A stretch of DNA of 64,000 bases from Parapusillimonas granuli (GTDB lineage: Bacteria; Pseudomonadota; Gammaproteobacteria; Burkholderiales; Burkholderiaceae_B), in contig NZ_JACCEM010000005.1 in the NCBI RefSeq assembly GCF_013416525.1, forward strand, positions 372,001 through 436,000, given 5' to 3'. Made by a program: the position numbers and the translations under genes. Under the pieces are notes generated by a model. The model did no database searches and had not been told where the DNA came from. It saw nothing but the letters and a program-made list of their open reading frames with translations. Below are positions 35,065-43,397 of this stretch, in pieces. Position 1 is the stretch's first letter, and every line of letters starts with the position of its first letter.

Positions 35065-36270
35065 TCAGGCGTCGCCGGCCAGGCAATTGCCGACGTTCCA
35101 GCCATAGAGCCATTCCATGGCGTCAAAGAACCGCTCGGGGGAGCGGCCTTTCCAGAGGTCGTTGCGCACCAGGCGCTCGACGCCCTTGGCGTGATAAAGC
35201 CGGCCCATTTCACGGCTGGACAGCACGATGCGCGCGGTGCGGGCGACCCGCGAGCGCTCGTAAAGGCTCAATGCCCGGTTCCAGTCGTTGTCGTGCAGGC
35301 GCAGGGCTTCACCGAGGGTGACGGCGTCTTCCATGGCCATGCAGGCGCCCTGGGCGAGGTATTGGGTGGTCGGGTGGGCGGCGTCGCCCAGCAGCGTGGC
35401 CCGGCCGAAAGTCCATTGGCCGATGGGATCGCGGTCGGCCGTGGCCCAGCGCCTCCAGTTCTTGGGCAGGTCGATGAGCTGGCGCGCCTGGTCGCAGATG
35501 CCCTGGAAATAGCTCTGCACCTCTTCCTTGCTGCCGTCGGTCACGCCCCAGGTTTCCTGCTGACGGCTGTGGAAGGTGACCACGACGTTGTACTGCTCGC
35601 CGCCGCGCAAGGGGTAGTGGACCAGATGGCAATTCGGCCCGACCCAGATGCTGGCGGCGTTCCAGCGCAAGTCCTCGGGGAAGTCTTCCTTGTCGACCAC
35701 GGCGCGATACACCACGTGGCCCGTCACGCGCGCCGGATCGCCCACATACTGTTCGCGCACCACGGACTTGACGCCATCGGCGCCGATCAGCGCCGTGCCT
35801 TGCCAGCTTTTGCCGTTCTGGTCATGGACGGTGACGGCATCGGCGGACTGTTCGACGCGCTCGATGCGCGTGTTGGTATGGAACTCGACCTTTCCGGTTT
35901 CCAGGGCGCCTTCGAGCAGCGAAGTGTGGACGTCGACACGATGGATGACGGCATAGGGATTGCCGAAGCGTTCGCGGAACGCCGCGCCGGTCGGGATCCG
36001 GGCCACCTGCCGGCCGTCGACGGCGTCGTGCATGACCATGTAGTCGGTATAGACGGCGCGGCCACGCGCTTTTTCACCAATGCCCAGCGCGTCGAAAGCG
36101 TGAAAAGCGTTGGGCCCGAGCTGGATGCCGGCGCCGATTTCGCCGATTTCAGGTGCTTGTTCGAATACTTTCACTTCATAGCCGCGCCGCACGAGAGCGA
36201 GTGCGGCAGCCAGCCCGCCGATGCCGCCCCCGGCGACCAGAACTGGTGATGCTGATGTGTTGGTTGTCAT
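35065..36270 (-). CDS. mhbM: 3-hydroxybenzoate 6-monooxygenase (FAD, NADH)
   Basis: 401-residue class-A flavoprotein hydroxylase that converts 3-hydroxybenzoate to gentisate. FAD motif GGGIGGL at 14-20, DG-type segment IGADGVKS and the second FAD site TLLGDAAHPTTQYLAQGA are all present, as is SSREMGRLYHAKG near the C-terminus, seen in 3-hydroxybenzoate 6-hydroxylases. First gene of the gentisate operon. Salicylate hydroxylase is an alternative family assignment, but the gentisate genes downstream favour the 6-hydroxylase. The start at 36270 gives the FAD motif right at the N-terminus. Confidence 0.88.
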   Translation of the reverse strand: MTTNTSASPVLVAGGGIGGLAAALALVRRGYEVKVFEQAPEIGEIGAGIQLGPNAFHAFDALGIGEKARGRAVYTDYMVMHDAVDGRQVARIPTGAAFRERFGNPYAVIHRVDVHTSLLEGALETGKVEFHTNTRIERVEQSADAVTVHDQNGKSWQGTALIGADGVKSVVREQYVGDPARVTGHVVYRAVVDKEDFPEDLRWNAASIWVGPNCHLVHYPLRGGEQYNVVVTFHSRQQETWGVTDGSKEEVQSYFQGICDQARQLIDLPKNWRRWATADRDPIGQWTFGRATLLGDAAHPTTQYLAQGACMAMEDAVTLGEALRLHDNDWNRALSLYERSRVARTARIVLSSREMGRLYHAKGVERLVRNDLWKGRSPERFFDAMEWLYGWNVGNCLAGDA

Positions 36271-36333
36271 TCTTGACCCTTGTGTATGCAATATGGCCGC
36301 GTCTCTGCGGCCATTCGGTAAGCTCACATATTG

Positions 36334-36361
36334 TATGTGTACATATAATAAGTATGCTTAT
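36334..36361. promoter_or_regulatory. Two adjacent palindromes, candidate MarR operators
   Basis: TATGT-GT-ACATA (36334-36345) and ATAAG-TATG-CTTAT (36348-36361) lie side by side in the 147-base AT-rich gap between the hydroxylase gene and the divergent marR-type gene. Palindromes of this size and base content are usual MarR sites, so binding here could control both directions. Confidence 0.55.
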
Positions 36362-36417
36362 ATTAAGTGTAGTGTTATGATCTTTCACTGTCCTATTATG
36401 GAAAACCCTGAGTTCGT

Positions 36418-36900
36418 ATGACCCGGAATGCGCGCCCATCGCAGGTCGAACCCCTGCAGCTCGATACCCTGCCAGGCCATCTGATTCGCCGCCTGCACCA
36501 GATCACGGCGGGCATCTACACACAGGAAGTGGGCGAAAAAAGCGTCACGCAGGTACAGTTCGCGGCCTTGCAGGCGCTGCGCAACCATCCTGGCGTGGAC
36601 CAGCGCACATTGGCCAAGCTGATCGCGCTGGATGCGTCGACGACGGGCGGGGTCATAGATCGCCTCGAAGCGCGCGGCCTGGTCGACCGCCGGCTGTCCC
36701 CCAATGATCGACGAGTCAAGCTCTTGTACATCACCCACGAAGGCGAGGCCCTGCTGGACCGCCTGGTGCCGCTGATGCTCCGGGCGCAGGAGCGCATGCT
36801 GGAGCCCCTGGCTCCGGAACAGCGCGCGCAATTCATGGAAATGCTCGCCGTGCTGGTCAGCGTGAACAACGAACTCAGCCGGGCACCGGGCATGGAGTGA
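36418..36900 (+). CDS. MarR-family transcriptional regulator
   Basis: 160-residue winged-helix regulator. The DNA-recognition region TLAKLIALDASTTGGVIDRLEARGLVDR and the wing NDRRVKLLYIT (the D-x-R-x3-L-x-T signature) are present, with dimerisation helices at both ends. It is divergent from the gentisate operon with two palindromes between, so it most likely represses that operon and responds to 3-hydroxybenzoate, gentisate or a downstream intermediate. Confidence 0.9.
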   Translation: MTRNARPSQVEPLQLDTLPGHLIRRLHQITAGIYTQEVGEKSVTQVQFAALQALRNHPGVDQRTLAKLIALDASTTGGVIDRLEARGLVDRRLSPNDRRVKLLYITHEGEALLDRLVPLMLRAQERMLEPLAPEQRAQFMEMLAVLVSVNNELSRAPGME

Positions 36901-36972
36901 CCGGCGCGCGGCGCTTCGACCCGCCCCGCACTGTGGCGCGTCCGCATCCTGCCCGCGGCTTCGCTTCAATTC

Positions 36973-36992
36973 ATAAGTTTTACTTGTCTTAT
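36973..36992. promoter_or_regulatory. ATAAG-N10-CTTAT inverted repeat upstream of the Bug gene
   Basis: ATAAG (36973-36977) and CTTAT (36988-36992) repeat the arms of the palindrome at 36348-36361, but with a longer spacer; an inner AAGT/ACTT dyad lies within. It sits in the 204-base AT-rich leader before the Bug receptor gene and could be a second site for the MarR regulator, linking uptake and degradation. The match is short and chance in AT-rich DNA cannot be excluded. Confidence 0.35.
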
Positions 36993-37104
36993 AAAAATAT
37001 TTTGTTTATTCATTTATAAATTGATCTAGATTAAAGTTGTCCCACTCATAACTATTGACATCCAGTTGCAATTGACTGGTTCGAATCAACAAAGGGACAC
37101 AAAA

Positions 37105-38097
37105 ATGATTTTTCGCGGTCGAAAGCTTCTTGACGTATTGCTTGCTTCATTCGCCACGGTCAGCCTTGCATGGCTGAGCTCGGCGGCAAACGCCAATACC
37201 TATCCGTCGAAACCCATCACGGTCATCGTGCCGTTTGCCGCCGGTGGGCCGACCGACGCGTCGGCGCGGGCCGTCGCATCGGCGCTGGCCCAGGAAATGG
37301 GGAAAAGCTTCGTGGTCGAAAACGTCCCGGGCGCCGGCGGCTCCATCGGCACGGCGCGGGCCGCAGCCGCCAGCCCCGACGGCTACACGCTGCTTTGGGG
37401 CACCGGCAGCGGGCTTTCCATTTTGCCCAATCTGAAGCCCTTGTCGTACGACGCGCGCAAATCCTTCGCGCCCATCAGCATGGTGCTGTCGGCGCCCTTC
37501 GTGTTCGCGGCAAGCCCGCGCCTGGAAGTCAAGACCATTGAAGAATTCGTCGCGCTGGGCAAGTCCCGGCCCATGGAGTTGAATTACAGCTCGTCGGGCA
37601 CGGGAGGCACGGCCCACATGATAGGCGAGCTGTTCAACATGAAGGCCGGCATCGAAGCGGTGCACGTGCCCTATAACGGCGGCGCGCCCATGATGCACGC
37701 CCTGCTGGCGGGCGATGTGGACTACGCTTTCGACACCCCGACCAGCATCGTGCCCCTGGCCGAGGACAAGCGCATCATTCCGCTGGCGGTGACCAGCCTC
37801 AAGCGCTGGCCGGCGCTGCCCGATGTGCGGACGCTGGACGAGATCGGCTACAAGGACTTCGACGCCACCACCTGGTTCGGCCTGCTTGCGCCGGCCAGTA
37901 CGCCCGCCGACCGCATCGAGCTGATCAGCAAGAGCGTTCAAAAGGTGCTGGCCAACCCCGAAACCCGCGGCAAGCTGGAAAAATCCGGCTTCTTCGTGGA
38001 CGGCACCACGCCCGCCGAATTCGCCAAGAAAATAGACGAAGACACCAAGCTGTGGGCGGAGCTGATCCAGAACGCCAAAATCAAGATCACCAACTGA
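37105..38097 (+). CDS. Bug-family (TTT) periplasmic receptor
   Basis: 330-residue tripartite tricarboxylate-type receptor. The ATG at 37105 is preceded by AAAGGGA and gives a signal peptide with cleavage after ANA. Mature sequence starts NTYPSKPITVIVPFAAGGPTDASAR, the canonical Bug motif, and later GSGLSILPN and VHVPYNGGAPMMHALL are the ligand-loop segments. It is an orphan receptor, without TctA/TctB nearby, as is common in Alcaligenaceae. It begins the plus-strand ring-hydroxylating operon, so an aromatic acid is a plausible ligand. Confidence 0.92.
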   Translation: MIFRGRKLLDVLLASFATVSLAWLSSAANANTYPSKPITVIVPFAAGGPTDASARAVASALAQEMGKSFVVENVPGAGGSIGTARAAAASPDGYTLLWGTGSGLSILPNLKPLSYDARKSFAPISMVLSAPFVFAASPRLEVKTIEEFVALGKSRPMELNYSSSGTGGTAHMIGELFNMKAGIEAVHVPYNGGAPMMHALLAGDVDYAFDTPTSIVPLAEDKRIIPLAVTSLKRWPALPDVRTLDEIGYKDFDATTWFGLLAPASTPADRIELISKSVQKVLANPETRGKLEKSGFFVDGTTPAEFAKKIDEDTKLWAELIQNAKIKITN

Positions 38098-38106
38098 GCC
38101 ACAGCC

Positions 38107-39432
38107 ATGAAACAGCACGCACTGATCGTCGAGAAGTCGGCTGACGAGTTCCTGGTCCATCGCGACATCTACAGGGACCCGGAAGTATTCGACTGGGAGA
38201 TGAAATACATTTTCGAGGGCACCTGGAACCTGCTGGGCCTCGAATCGCAGATTCCCAAGGCCTTCGACTACTTCACCACGCATATCGGCCGCACGCCGGT
38301 CATCGTGACGCGCGACGCCAAGGGCGCGGCCCATTGCGTCGTGAACAGCTGCCGCCACAAGGGGGCGCTGGTGTGCCATACCCAGCAAGGCAATAGCCGC
38401 AACTTCGTCTGCCAGTATCACGGCTGGGCCTACGACGCCTCCGGCAAGAACATACTGATCAAGGACAAGAAAGAGGGCGGCTACCCGCCCTGTTTCGACA
38501 ACGCTTCGCACGACCTCGCGCCCGTGCCCCGGTTCGCATCGTATCGGGGCGTGCTGTTCGGCAGCCTGAATCCGGACGTCCCCGAGCTTGAAACGTATCT
38601 GGGCGATCTCAAGACCATGATCGACCTCATCGTGGACCAAAGCCCGCAAGGAATCGAGTGCGTCGCGGGCACCGGCGCATTCACCTTCCAGGGCAACTGG
38701 AAGCTGCAGCTGGAGAACGGCGTGGATCCCTATCATTTCTCGTCCACGCACCCGTCCTACATCCAGGTGCTGAAAAAGCGCGCCGAATCGAAATCGGTCT
38801 ACTCCAATTTCAAAAGCAGCGAACTGGTGCGTGGCACGTTCGCATTCGGAAACGGACATAACGCGATGTGGGGGCCGGCGCCGTCCGACGCGGCCACGCC
38901 GCTCGGCCATTCGCGCGCCGAACTGGAAGATCGCGTGGGAAGCGTGCGCGCCAAGTGGATGGCCTATGTGCGCAACATCACCGCGTTTCCGAACGCGCAG
39001 TTTGCGGAAAACGCCTCGCTGCAGCTCCGCATCTGGCGTCCACTTGCCCCCGACTTGACCGAAATGCGCACCTTCTGCCTGGCGCCCGTAGGCGAACCGG
39101 CCGAAGCCCGCCGGCTGCGCATCCGCCAGTATGAAGAATTCTTCAACCCCACCGGCCTGGCCACTCCCGACGACATCACCAACTATGAAGACTGTCAGCG
39201 CGGCATGCAGGCCGCCGGCATCGCATGGCAGCAGGGCCATTCCAGGGGAACGGCTTTCCAGCGCGCGGCGGCTCCCGCGGAAGCCCTGGAGCTGGGCGTG
39301 CATCCCATATCGTCCGTCGTGGGCGGCTTCAATCTGGGCGACGAAACCGTCATGCACGAAACCTACCGCTACTGGCGGACGCTGATCGAGCAAGGATTGA
39401 TGAACGACGCCGCACAGGGGAGCGAATCGTGA
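38107..39432 (+). CDS. Rieske ring-hydroxylating oxygenase, alpha subunit
   Basis: 441-residue catalytic subunit. The Rieske 2Fe-2S centre is held by Cys82/His84 and Cys102/His105 (CRH...CQYHGW). The mononuclear iron site follows: bridging Asp207, His210 and His215 in DPYHFSSTH. Aromatic ring dioxygenases and 5-hydroxylases of aromatic acids belong here; the small family-typical spacing is normal. Start at 38107, nine bases after the receptor gene; the beta subunit gene overlaps the stop by four bases. The product could feed the neighbouring gentisate operon, but the substrate is not determinable. Confidence 0.92.
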   Translation: MKQHALIVEKSADEFLVHRDIYRDPEVFDWEMKYIFEGTWNLLGLESQIPKAFDYFTTHIGRTPVIVTRDAKGAAHCVVNSCRHKGALVCHTQQGNSRNFVCQYHGWAYDASGKNILIKDKKEGGYPPCFDNASHDLAPVPRFASYRGVLFGSLNPDVPELETYLGDLKTMIDLIVDQSPQGIECVAGTGAFTFQGNWKLQLENGVDPYHFSSTHPSYIQVLKKRAESKSVYSNFKSSELVRGTFAFGNGHNAMWGPAPSDAATPLGHSRAELEDRVGSVRAKWMAYVRNITAFPNAQFAENASLQLRIWRPLAPDLTEMRTFCLAPVGEPAEARRLRIRQYEEFFNPTGLATPDDITNYEDCQRGMQAAGIAWQQGHSRGTAFQRAAAPAEALELGVHPISSVVGGFNLGDETVMHETYRYWRTLIEQGLMNDAAQGSES

Positions 39433-39926
39433 CTGCGAGCACCATTGAAGAAAAGGCATGCCGGATCGTGCTGACCGAAGCGCGCCTGCTGGACGAAAAG
39501 CGCTGGGACGACTGGCTGGCCTTGTATGCGGATACGGCCGTGCTGTGGATGCCCACCTGGCGCAATGAGCGCGAGCTTACCGAAGACCCGGACACGGAGC
39601 TGTCTTTTATCTACCTGGAAGGCAAGCCGGCCCTGAAGGAGCGCATCAGCCGGATTACTTCGGGGCTTTCGGTGTCGTCCATGCCCGACCCGCGAACCTG
39701 CCACATGGTCGCCGGCCTGCGCGCGCAGGCGGCCGACGGCGTCGTCCAGGTCGAATCGAGCTGGACCAGCCATATCTACGACCACAAGCGCAAAAGCCAT
39801 CTTACGTATTTCGGCCATTACGGACACACGCTGCAGGCCACGGCGGACGGTCTCCGGATCCTGCACAAGCGCATCGTACTGATGAACGACTATCTCGAGT
39901 CCAAGCTGGACTTCTACTACGTTTGA
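39429..39926 (+). CDS. Rieske oxygenase, beta subunit
   Basis: 165-residue small subunit with the cystatin-like fold of ring-hydroxylating dioxygenases. The start is a GTG overlapping the alpha stop (GTGA), so synthesis is coupled. Family pattern LLDEKRWDDWLALYADTAVLWMP near residues 20-42 and the C-terminal DYLESKLDFYYV (ending with the typical aromatic tail) are visible. It stabilises the alpha3beta3 hexamer. No ferredoxin gene lies in the operon. Confidence 0.92.
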   Translation: MTASTIEEKACRIVLTEARLLDEKRWDDWLALYADTAVLWMPTWRNERELTEDPDTELSFIYLEGKPALKERISRITSGLSVSSMPDPRTCHMVAGLRAQAADGVVQVESSWTSHIYDHKRKSHLTYFGHYGHTLQATADGLRILHKRIVLMNDYLESKLDFYYV

Positions 39927-39938
39927 CACACCCCACCG

Positions 39939-41174
39939 ATGAAGAAATCACCACGCATCCTCATTTCAGGCGGAGGCATAGGCGGCCTGACCGCCGCATT
40001 GTGCCTGATCGAACGCGGCATCGACACGCTGGTCCTGGAGCAGGCGAAAGAGCTCAAGGCGCTGGGCGCCGGGCTGCAGCTTTCGCCGAACGCCACGCGC
40101 GTGCTCCACGGCCTGGGCCTGGGGCCCGCGCTGGCCGGCGTCACCATCAAGCCCAGCGAAAAATGCATACGCCTCTGGAACACCGGGCAGCAGTGGAACC
40201 TGTTCGACCTGGGCAACGAGTCGGTGCAGCGCTACGGCTATCCCTACATGATGCTGTACCGCCCCGATCTGCACGACATACTGCTGGAAGCGCTGAGGCA
40301 GCGCGCCCCGGGCTCGATTCGAATGAACGCGCGCGTGCGCGCGGTCGGACAAACCACCGAAAACGCATACGTCGAGCTGGAAGACGGCACCCGCCTGGAA
40401 GGCGATGCGCTGATCGGCGCCGACGGCGTGCACTCGATCACGCGGGAAAGCGTCATCGCCAAGGACAGCCCGAAGTTTTCCGGATGCATCGCCTGGCGCG
40501 GCGTCATTCCCATTCATACCCTGCCGGCCAGCATGCAAGGGCATTCAGGGGTGAACTGGGTGGGCCCAGGGGCGCACATCGTGCACTACCCGGTCAATGG
40601 GGGCCGGCTCGTCAGCTTCACCGGCATCGTCGAAAAGCAAGGCTGGTTCAAGGAATCCTGGACGGAACAAGGATCGGTGGACGAATGCCATGAGGATTTC
40701 GCCGGCTGGCACCCCGACGTGCACGTCTTGATCGACCAGTTGGGAACCCCCATGCGCTGGGCCATGATGCTGCGCGATCCCCTGGGCAACTGGACGAACC
40801 GCCGGATCAGCCTGCTGGGAGACGCCGCCCACCCCACTTTGCCGTTCCTGGCGCAAGGGGCGGGCATGGCCATCGAGGATGCTTGCGTGCTTGCCCGCGC
40901 GGTGCAGGCGCACAGCGGCGATCTGCCGCGCGCCCTGCAGGTCTACCAGGCCACGCGCATCGAGCGCAGCACCCGCATCGTCATCGGCTCCGCCGAGAAC
41001 ACCAAGCGCTTCCACAACCCGGAGCTCGCCGACGCGGAAGGAGCCCAGCGCTACATCGCGCGCGAATGGGAGGAAAACAAGGTGCGGGCCCGATACGAAT
41101 GGCTGTTCTCTTATGAGCCCGAAAACACGCCCCTGGCCGAAGTCGAGCGGGACAGCCTGGATCCGGTGAGCTGA
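39939..41174 (+). CDS. FAD-dependent aromatic hydroxylase (salicylate hydroxylase-like)
   Basis: 411-residue class-A flavoprotein monooxygenase. FAD motif ISGGGIGGLTAALCLIERG near residues 9-27, DG motif LIGADGVHSITRE, and second FAD segment ISLLGDAAHPTLPFLAQGAGMA are intact. It follows the beta subunit by 12 bases, so one transcript probably encodes Bug receptor, Rieske oxygenase and this enzyme. It differs clearly from the 3-hydroxybenzoate hydroxylase at 35065-36270. A second hydroxylation of the oxygenase product is the simplest role. It ends tail to tail with the LysR gene. Confidence 0.87.
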   Translation: MKKSPRILISGGGIGGLTAALCLIERGIDTLVLEQAKELKALGAGLQLSPNATRVLHGLGLGPALAGVTIKPSEKCIRLWNTGQQWNLFDLGNESVQRYGYPYMMLYRPDLHDILLEALRQRAPGSIRMNARVRAVGQTTENAYVELEDGTRLEGDALIGADGVHSITRESVIAKDSPKFSGCIAWRGVIPIHTLPASMQGHSGVNWVGPGAHIVHYPVNGGRLVSFTGIVEKQGWFKESWTEQGSVDECHEDFAGWHPDVHVLIDQLGTPMRWAMMLRDPLGNWTNRRISLLGDAAHPTLPFLAQGAGMAIEDACVLARAVQAHSGDLPRALQVYQATRIERSTRIVIGSAENTKRFHNPELADAEGAQRYIAREWEENKVRARYEWLFSYEPENTPLAEVERDSLDPVS

Positions 41175-42095
41175 TCACCTGGAGCACAGTTCGTAGGCCA
41201 CTTCTTTGAACGCATTGACGAACGGGGTGACGATGTCAGGCAGGCGCCGGCCCCGTTTCCATATCTGGTAATACGGCTGCATGACGGAGTCTTCCACCAC
41301 ACGGGCGATGTCGACCCGGCGCAAGTCGCACAGCGGCTCGATCACCGAGGGCAGCAGGGCGGCGCCATGGCCGGCGGCGACCATGGCAATCATGGTCTGC
41401 ATCGAATTGTAGGCGCCGCGCGGCGTGAAGGAGCGGCCGGACGCGCCCAGCGCGGCATCGATGGATTGCTGCAGGGGGAATTCGGCGGCAAGCGAAATGA
41501 GCGGAATATCGGGGATGTCGTTCCAATGAAGACTGAGCGCCGCGCCGCGCGGTCCGCCGGGCGCCGACAGCAAGCCCTTGGGCGCTATGTACAGCATGGG
41601 AAAGCGGATCACTTCCCGCGTTTCTATGCTGGTGGACGGCTTGCGGTAGATGCTGAAGCCGATGTCGGCTTCGCCGGTTTCCACGAGCGTCTGGATCTGG
41701 CCTTGCGCGACATCGAAAACGCGCAGTTGCACCATGGGTTGGATGCGCGCGAACGCGTTCTCCACGTGCGGCATCAGGCTGGCGGCCACGACCTGGGTGA
41801 CCGCCACCTTGAGCAGCCGCCTTTCCTGCGCCGAGGCCGCCGTCACCCGGGTCTTGGCGAGCAGCATCTCGCTGATGATCAGGTTGGCGGAAGCCACCAG
41901 ATTGGCTCCTGCCGGCGTCAAGGACACCGAGCGCGTCGTGCGGTCGAACAGGCGGCAGCCGAACTGGGCTTCGAGATCGCGGATCATGGAGCTCAGGCCG
42001 GCCTGCGTAATGTGAAGCTGCTCGGCGGCGCGCGTGAAGCTGCCCAGCTTTGCAACCAGGACGAAGCCCTGCAGCTGGCGAAGAGAAGTATTCAT
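41175..42095 (-). CDS. LysR-family transcriptional regulator
   Basis: 306 residues. The helix-turn-helix is within LGSFTRAAEQLHITQAGLSSMIRDLEAQFG (outline only), followed by an effector domain. The start at 42095 has the family-typical MNTSLRQLQGFV. It sits between the oxygenase operon and the reductase gene, divergent from the latter with a 116-base gap. Its stop codon directly abuts the stop of the flavoprotein hydroxylase gene. It is the likely regulator of the reductase and perhaps the oxygenase. Confidence 0.9.
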   Translation of the reverse strand: MNTSLRQLQGFVLVAKLGSFTRAAEQLHITQAGLSSMIRDLEAQFGCRLFDRTTRSVSLTPAGANLVASANLIISEMLLAKTRVTAASAQERRLLKVAVTQVVAASLMPHVENAFARIQPMVQLRVFDVAQGQIQTLVETGEADIGFSIYRKPSTSIETREVIRFPMLYIAPKGLLSAPGGPRGAALSLHWNDIPDIPLISLAAEFPLQQSIDAALGASGRSFTPRGAYNSMQTMIAMVAAGHGAALLPSVIEPLCDLRRVDIARVVEDSVMQPYYQIWKRGRRLPDIVTPFVNAFKEVAYELCSR

Positions 42096-42211
42096 GCGGG
42101 CCCGGCCGCCCGCCGGCGCGCTCGAACCGGAACCCGCCGCCCCGCCGCGGCGCTTGATGGCCGTGAATGCTTGTTTTTCAACATCAATACCCTTTGAATG
42201 GCCCAGACACC

Positions 42212-43189
42212 ATGCAACAACCCACACCCCAGAACCGCATCAACGTGCTCGTGAAGCGCAAAACGATGCTGACCGACGACATCGCCTTGTTCGAACTGGA
42301 GGCTGAACAGCACGGGCGGCCGCTGCCTCCGTTCGAAGCGGGCGCACACATCGACGTGCAGGCCGGCGACGCGCTGCGCCAGTATTCGCTGTGCAACGCG
42401 CCGGAGCAGGCCGGCCGCTATGAAATCGCGGTGCTGCGCGAACCGGCTTCGAGGGGCGGATCGCGCCACATGCATGAACAGGTGCGCGAAGGCGACCTGC
42501 TGCAGATTAGTGTACCGCGCAATCTTTTCCGTTTGAACCGGGCGGAACACAGCATATTGCTGGCCGGCGGCATCGGCATCACGCCCTTGCTGGCCATGGC
42601 CGAAAGCTTGCATGCCCAGGGCCGCGGCTTTGAATTGCACTATTACGCGCGCAGCGCGGCAAGAACCGCCTTCCGGGAAAGGCTCGCCGCCGCCCCCTTC
42701 AGGGACAAGGTCTTTTTGCATCGCGACGATCAGCCCGGCGAGCATCTCGACCCCGTCCAGGTGCTGGCGGCGGCGCCGCGCGCATCGGCGGTCTATTTTT
42801 GCGGCCCGCCCGGCTTCATTCACCATGTGCAGGCCGGCGCCCGATCCCTGGCATGGCCCGACGATACACTGCATTTCGAGAGGTTCAGCGCGGAACCGGC
42901 GGGCGACGACGCATCCGCCGACACCGAGTTCAGCGTGACGGTGAAGAGCACCGGCCAGACCTTCCTTGTGCCCGCCGGCAAATCGATTGTCCAGGTGCTT
43001 GCGGAGCATGGCATCGACATTCCCGTGTCCTGTGAGCAAGGCGTCTGCGGCACCTGCCTGACCGGCGTGCTGCAAGGCGAAATCGATCACCGGGATCAAT
43101 ACCTGACGCCCGAAGAGCAGGCCCGGAACACGCAGATGACGCCGTGCTGCTCCAGGTCGAAGGGCGCGTCCATCGTGCTGGATTTATAG
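42212..43189 (+). CDS. Flavin/2Fe-2S oxygenase reductase (phthalate dioxygenase reductase/VanB type)
   Basis: 325-residue three-domain electron-transfer protein: flavin domain (RQYSLCNAPEQAG near 60-72), NAD domain (LLAGGIGITPLLAM), and C-terminal plant-type 2Fe-2S ferredoxin domain with Cys274, Cys279, Cys282 and Cys312. It transfers electrons from NADH directly to a Rieske oxygenase. It is the only such reductase in the window and lies about 2.8 kb from the first oxygenase pair, behind the LysR gene, so it probably serves that oxygenase (and perhaps the second one at 62.1-63.9 kb). No strong ribosome site is seen. Confidence 0.9.
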   Translation: MQQPTPQNRINVLVKRKTMLTDDIALFELEAEQHGRPLPPFEAGAHIDVQAGDALRQYSLCNAPEQAGRYEIAVLREPASRGGSRHMHEQVREGDLLQISVPRNLFRLNRAEHSILLAGGIGITPLLAMAESLHAQGRGFELHYYARSAARTAFRERLAAAPFRDKVFLHRDDQPGEHLDPVQVLAAAPRASAVYFCGPPGFIHHVQAGARSLAWPDDTLHFERFSAEPAGDDASADTEFSVTVKSTGQTFLVPAGKSIVQVLAEHGIDIPVSCEQGVCGTCLTGVLQGEIDHRDQYLTPEEQARNTQMTPCCSRSKGASIVLDL

Positions 43190-43397
43190 GCGTGGGACTC
43201 GACCTGCGATCGGGTTGCCGGAAACATTGAGATTCAGAGGGCGGTTCGATAAAATCCGCGTGGAACGCAGCGGCGAAAAGAAAGTATCCCTACCCTGGCT
43301 CGACACGGGGCGGCTTGAAACCGGCGCGGCGGCCCAGCCCGGTGTCTCGGCGGCGCGCTGCGGGGCGGATGAAAAACATATACAGGAGCAGTCCTTC

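Noticed and set aside
37055-37060. TTGACA as a -35 box for the Bug/Rieske operon
   Set aside because: The position 17 bases on reads GGTTCG, so a housekeeping promoter is not supported here.
37147-39459. 770-codon open frame on the minus strand across the Bug and Rieske genes
   Set aside because: It runs opposite two well-supported genes and has no recognisable domain; antisense artefact of high G+C.
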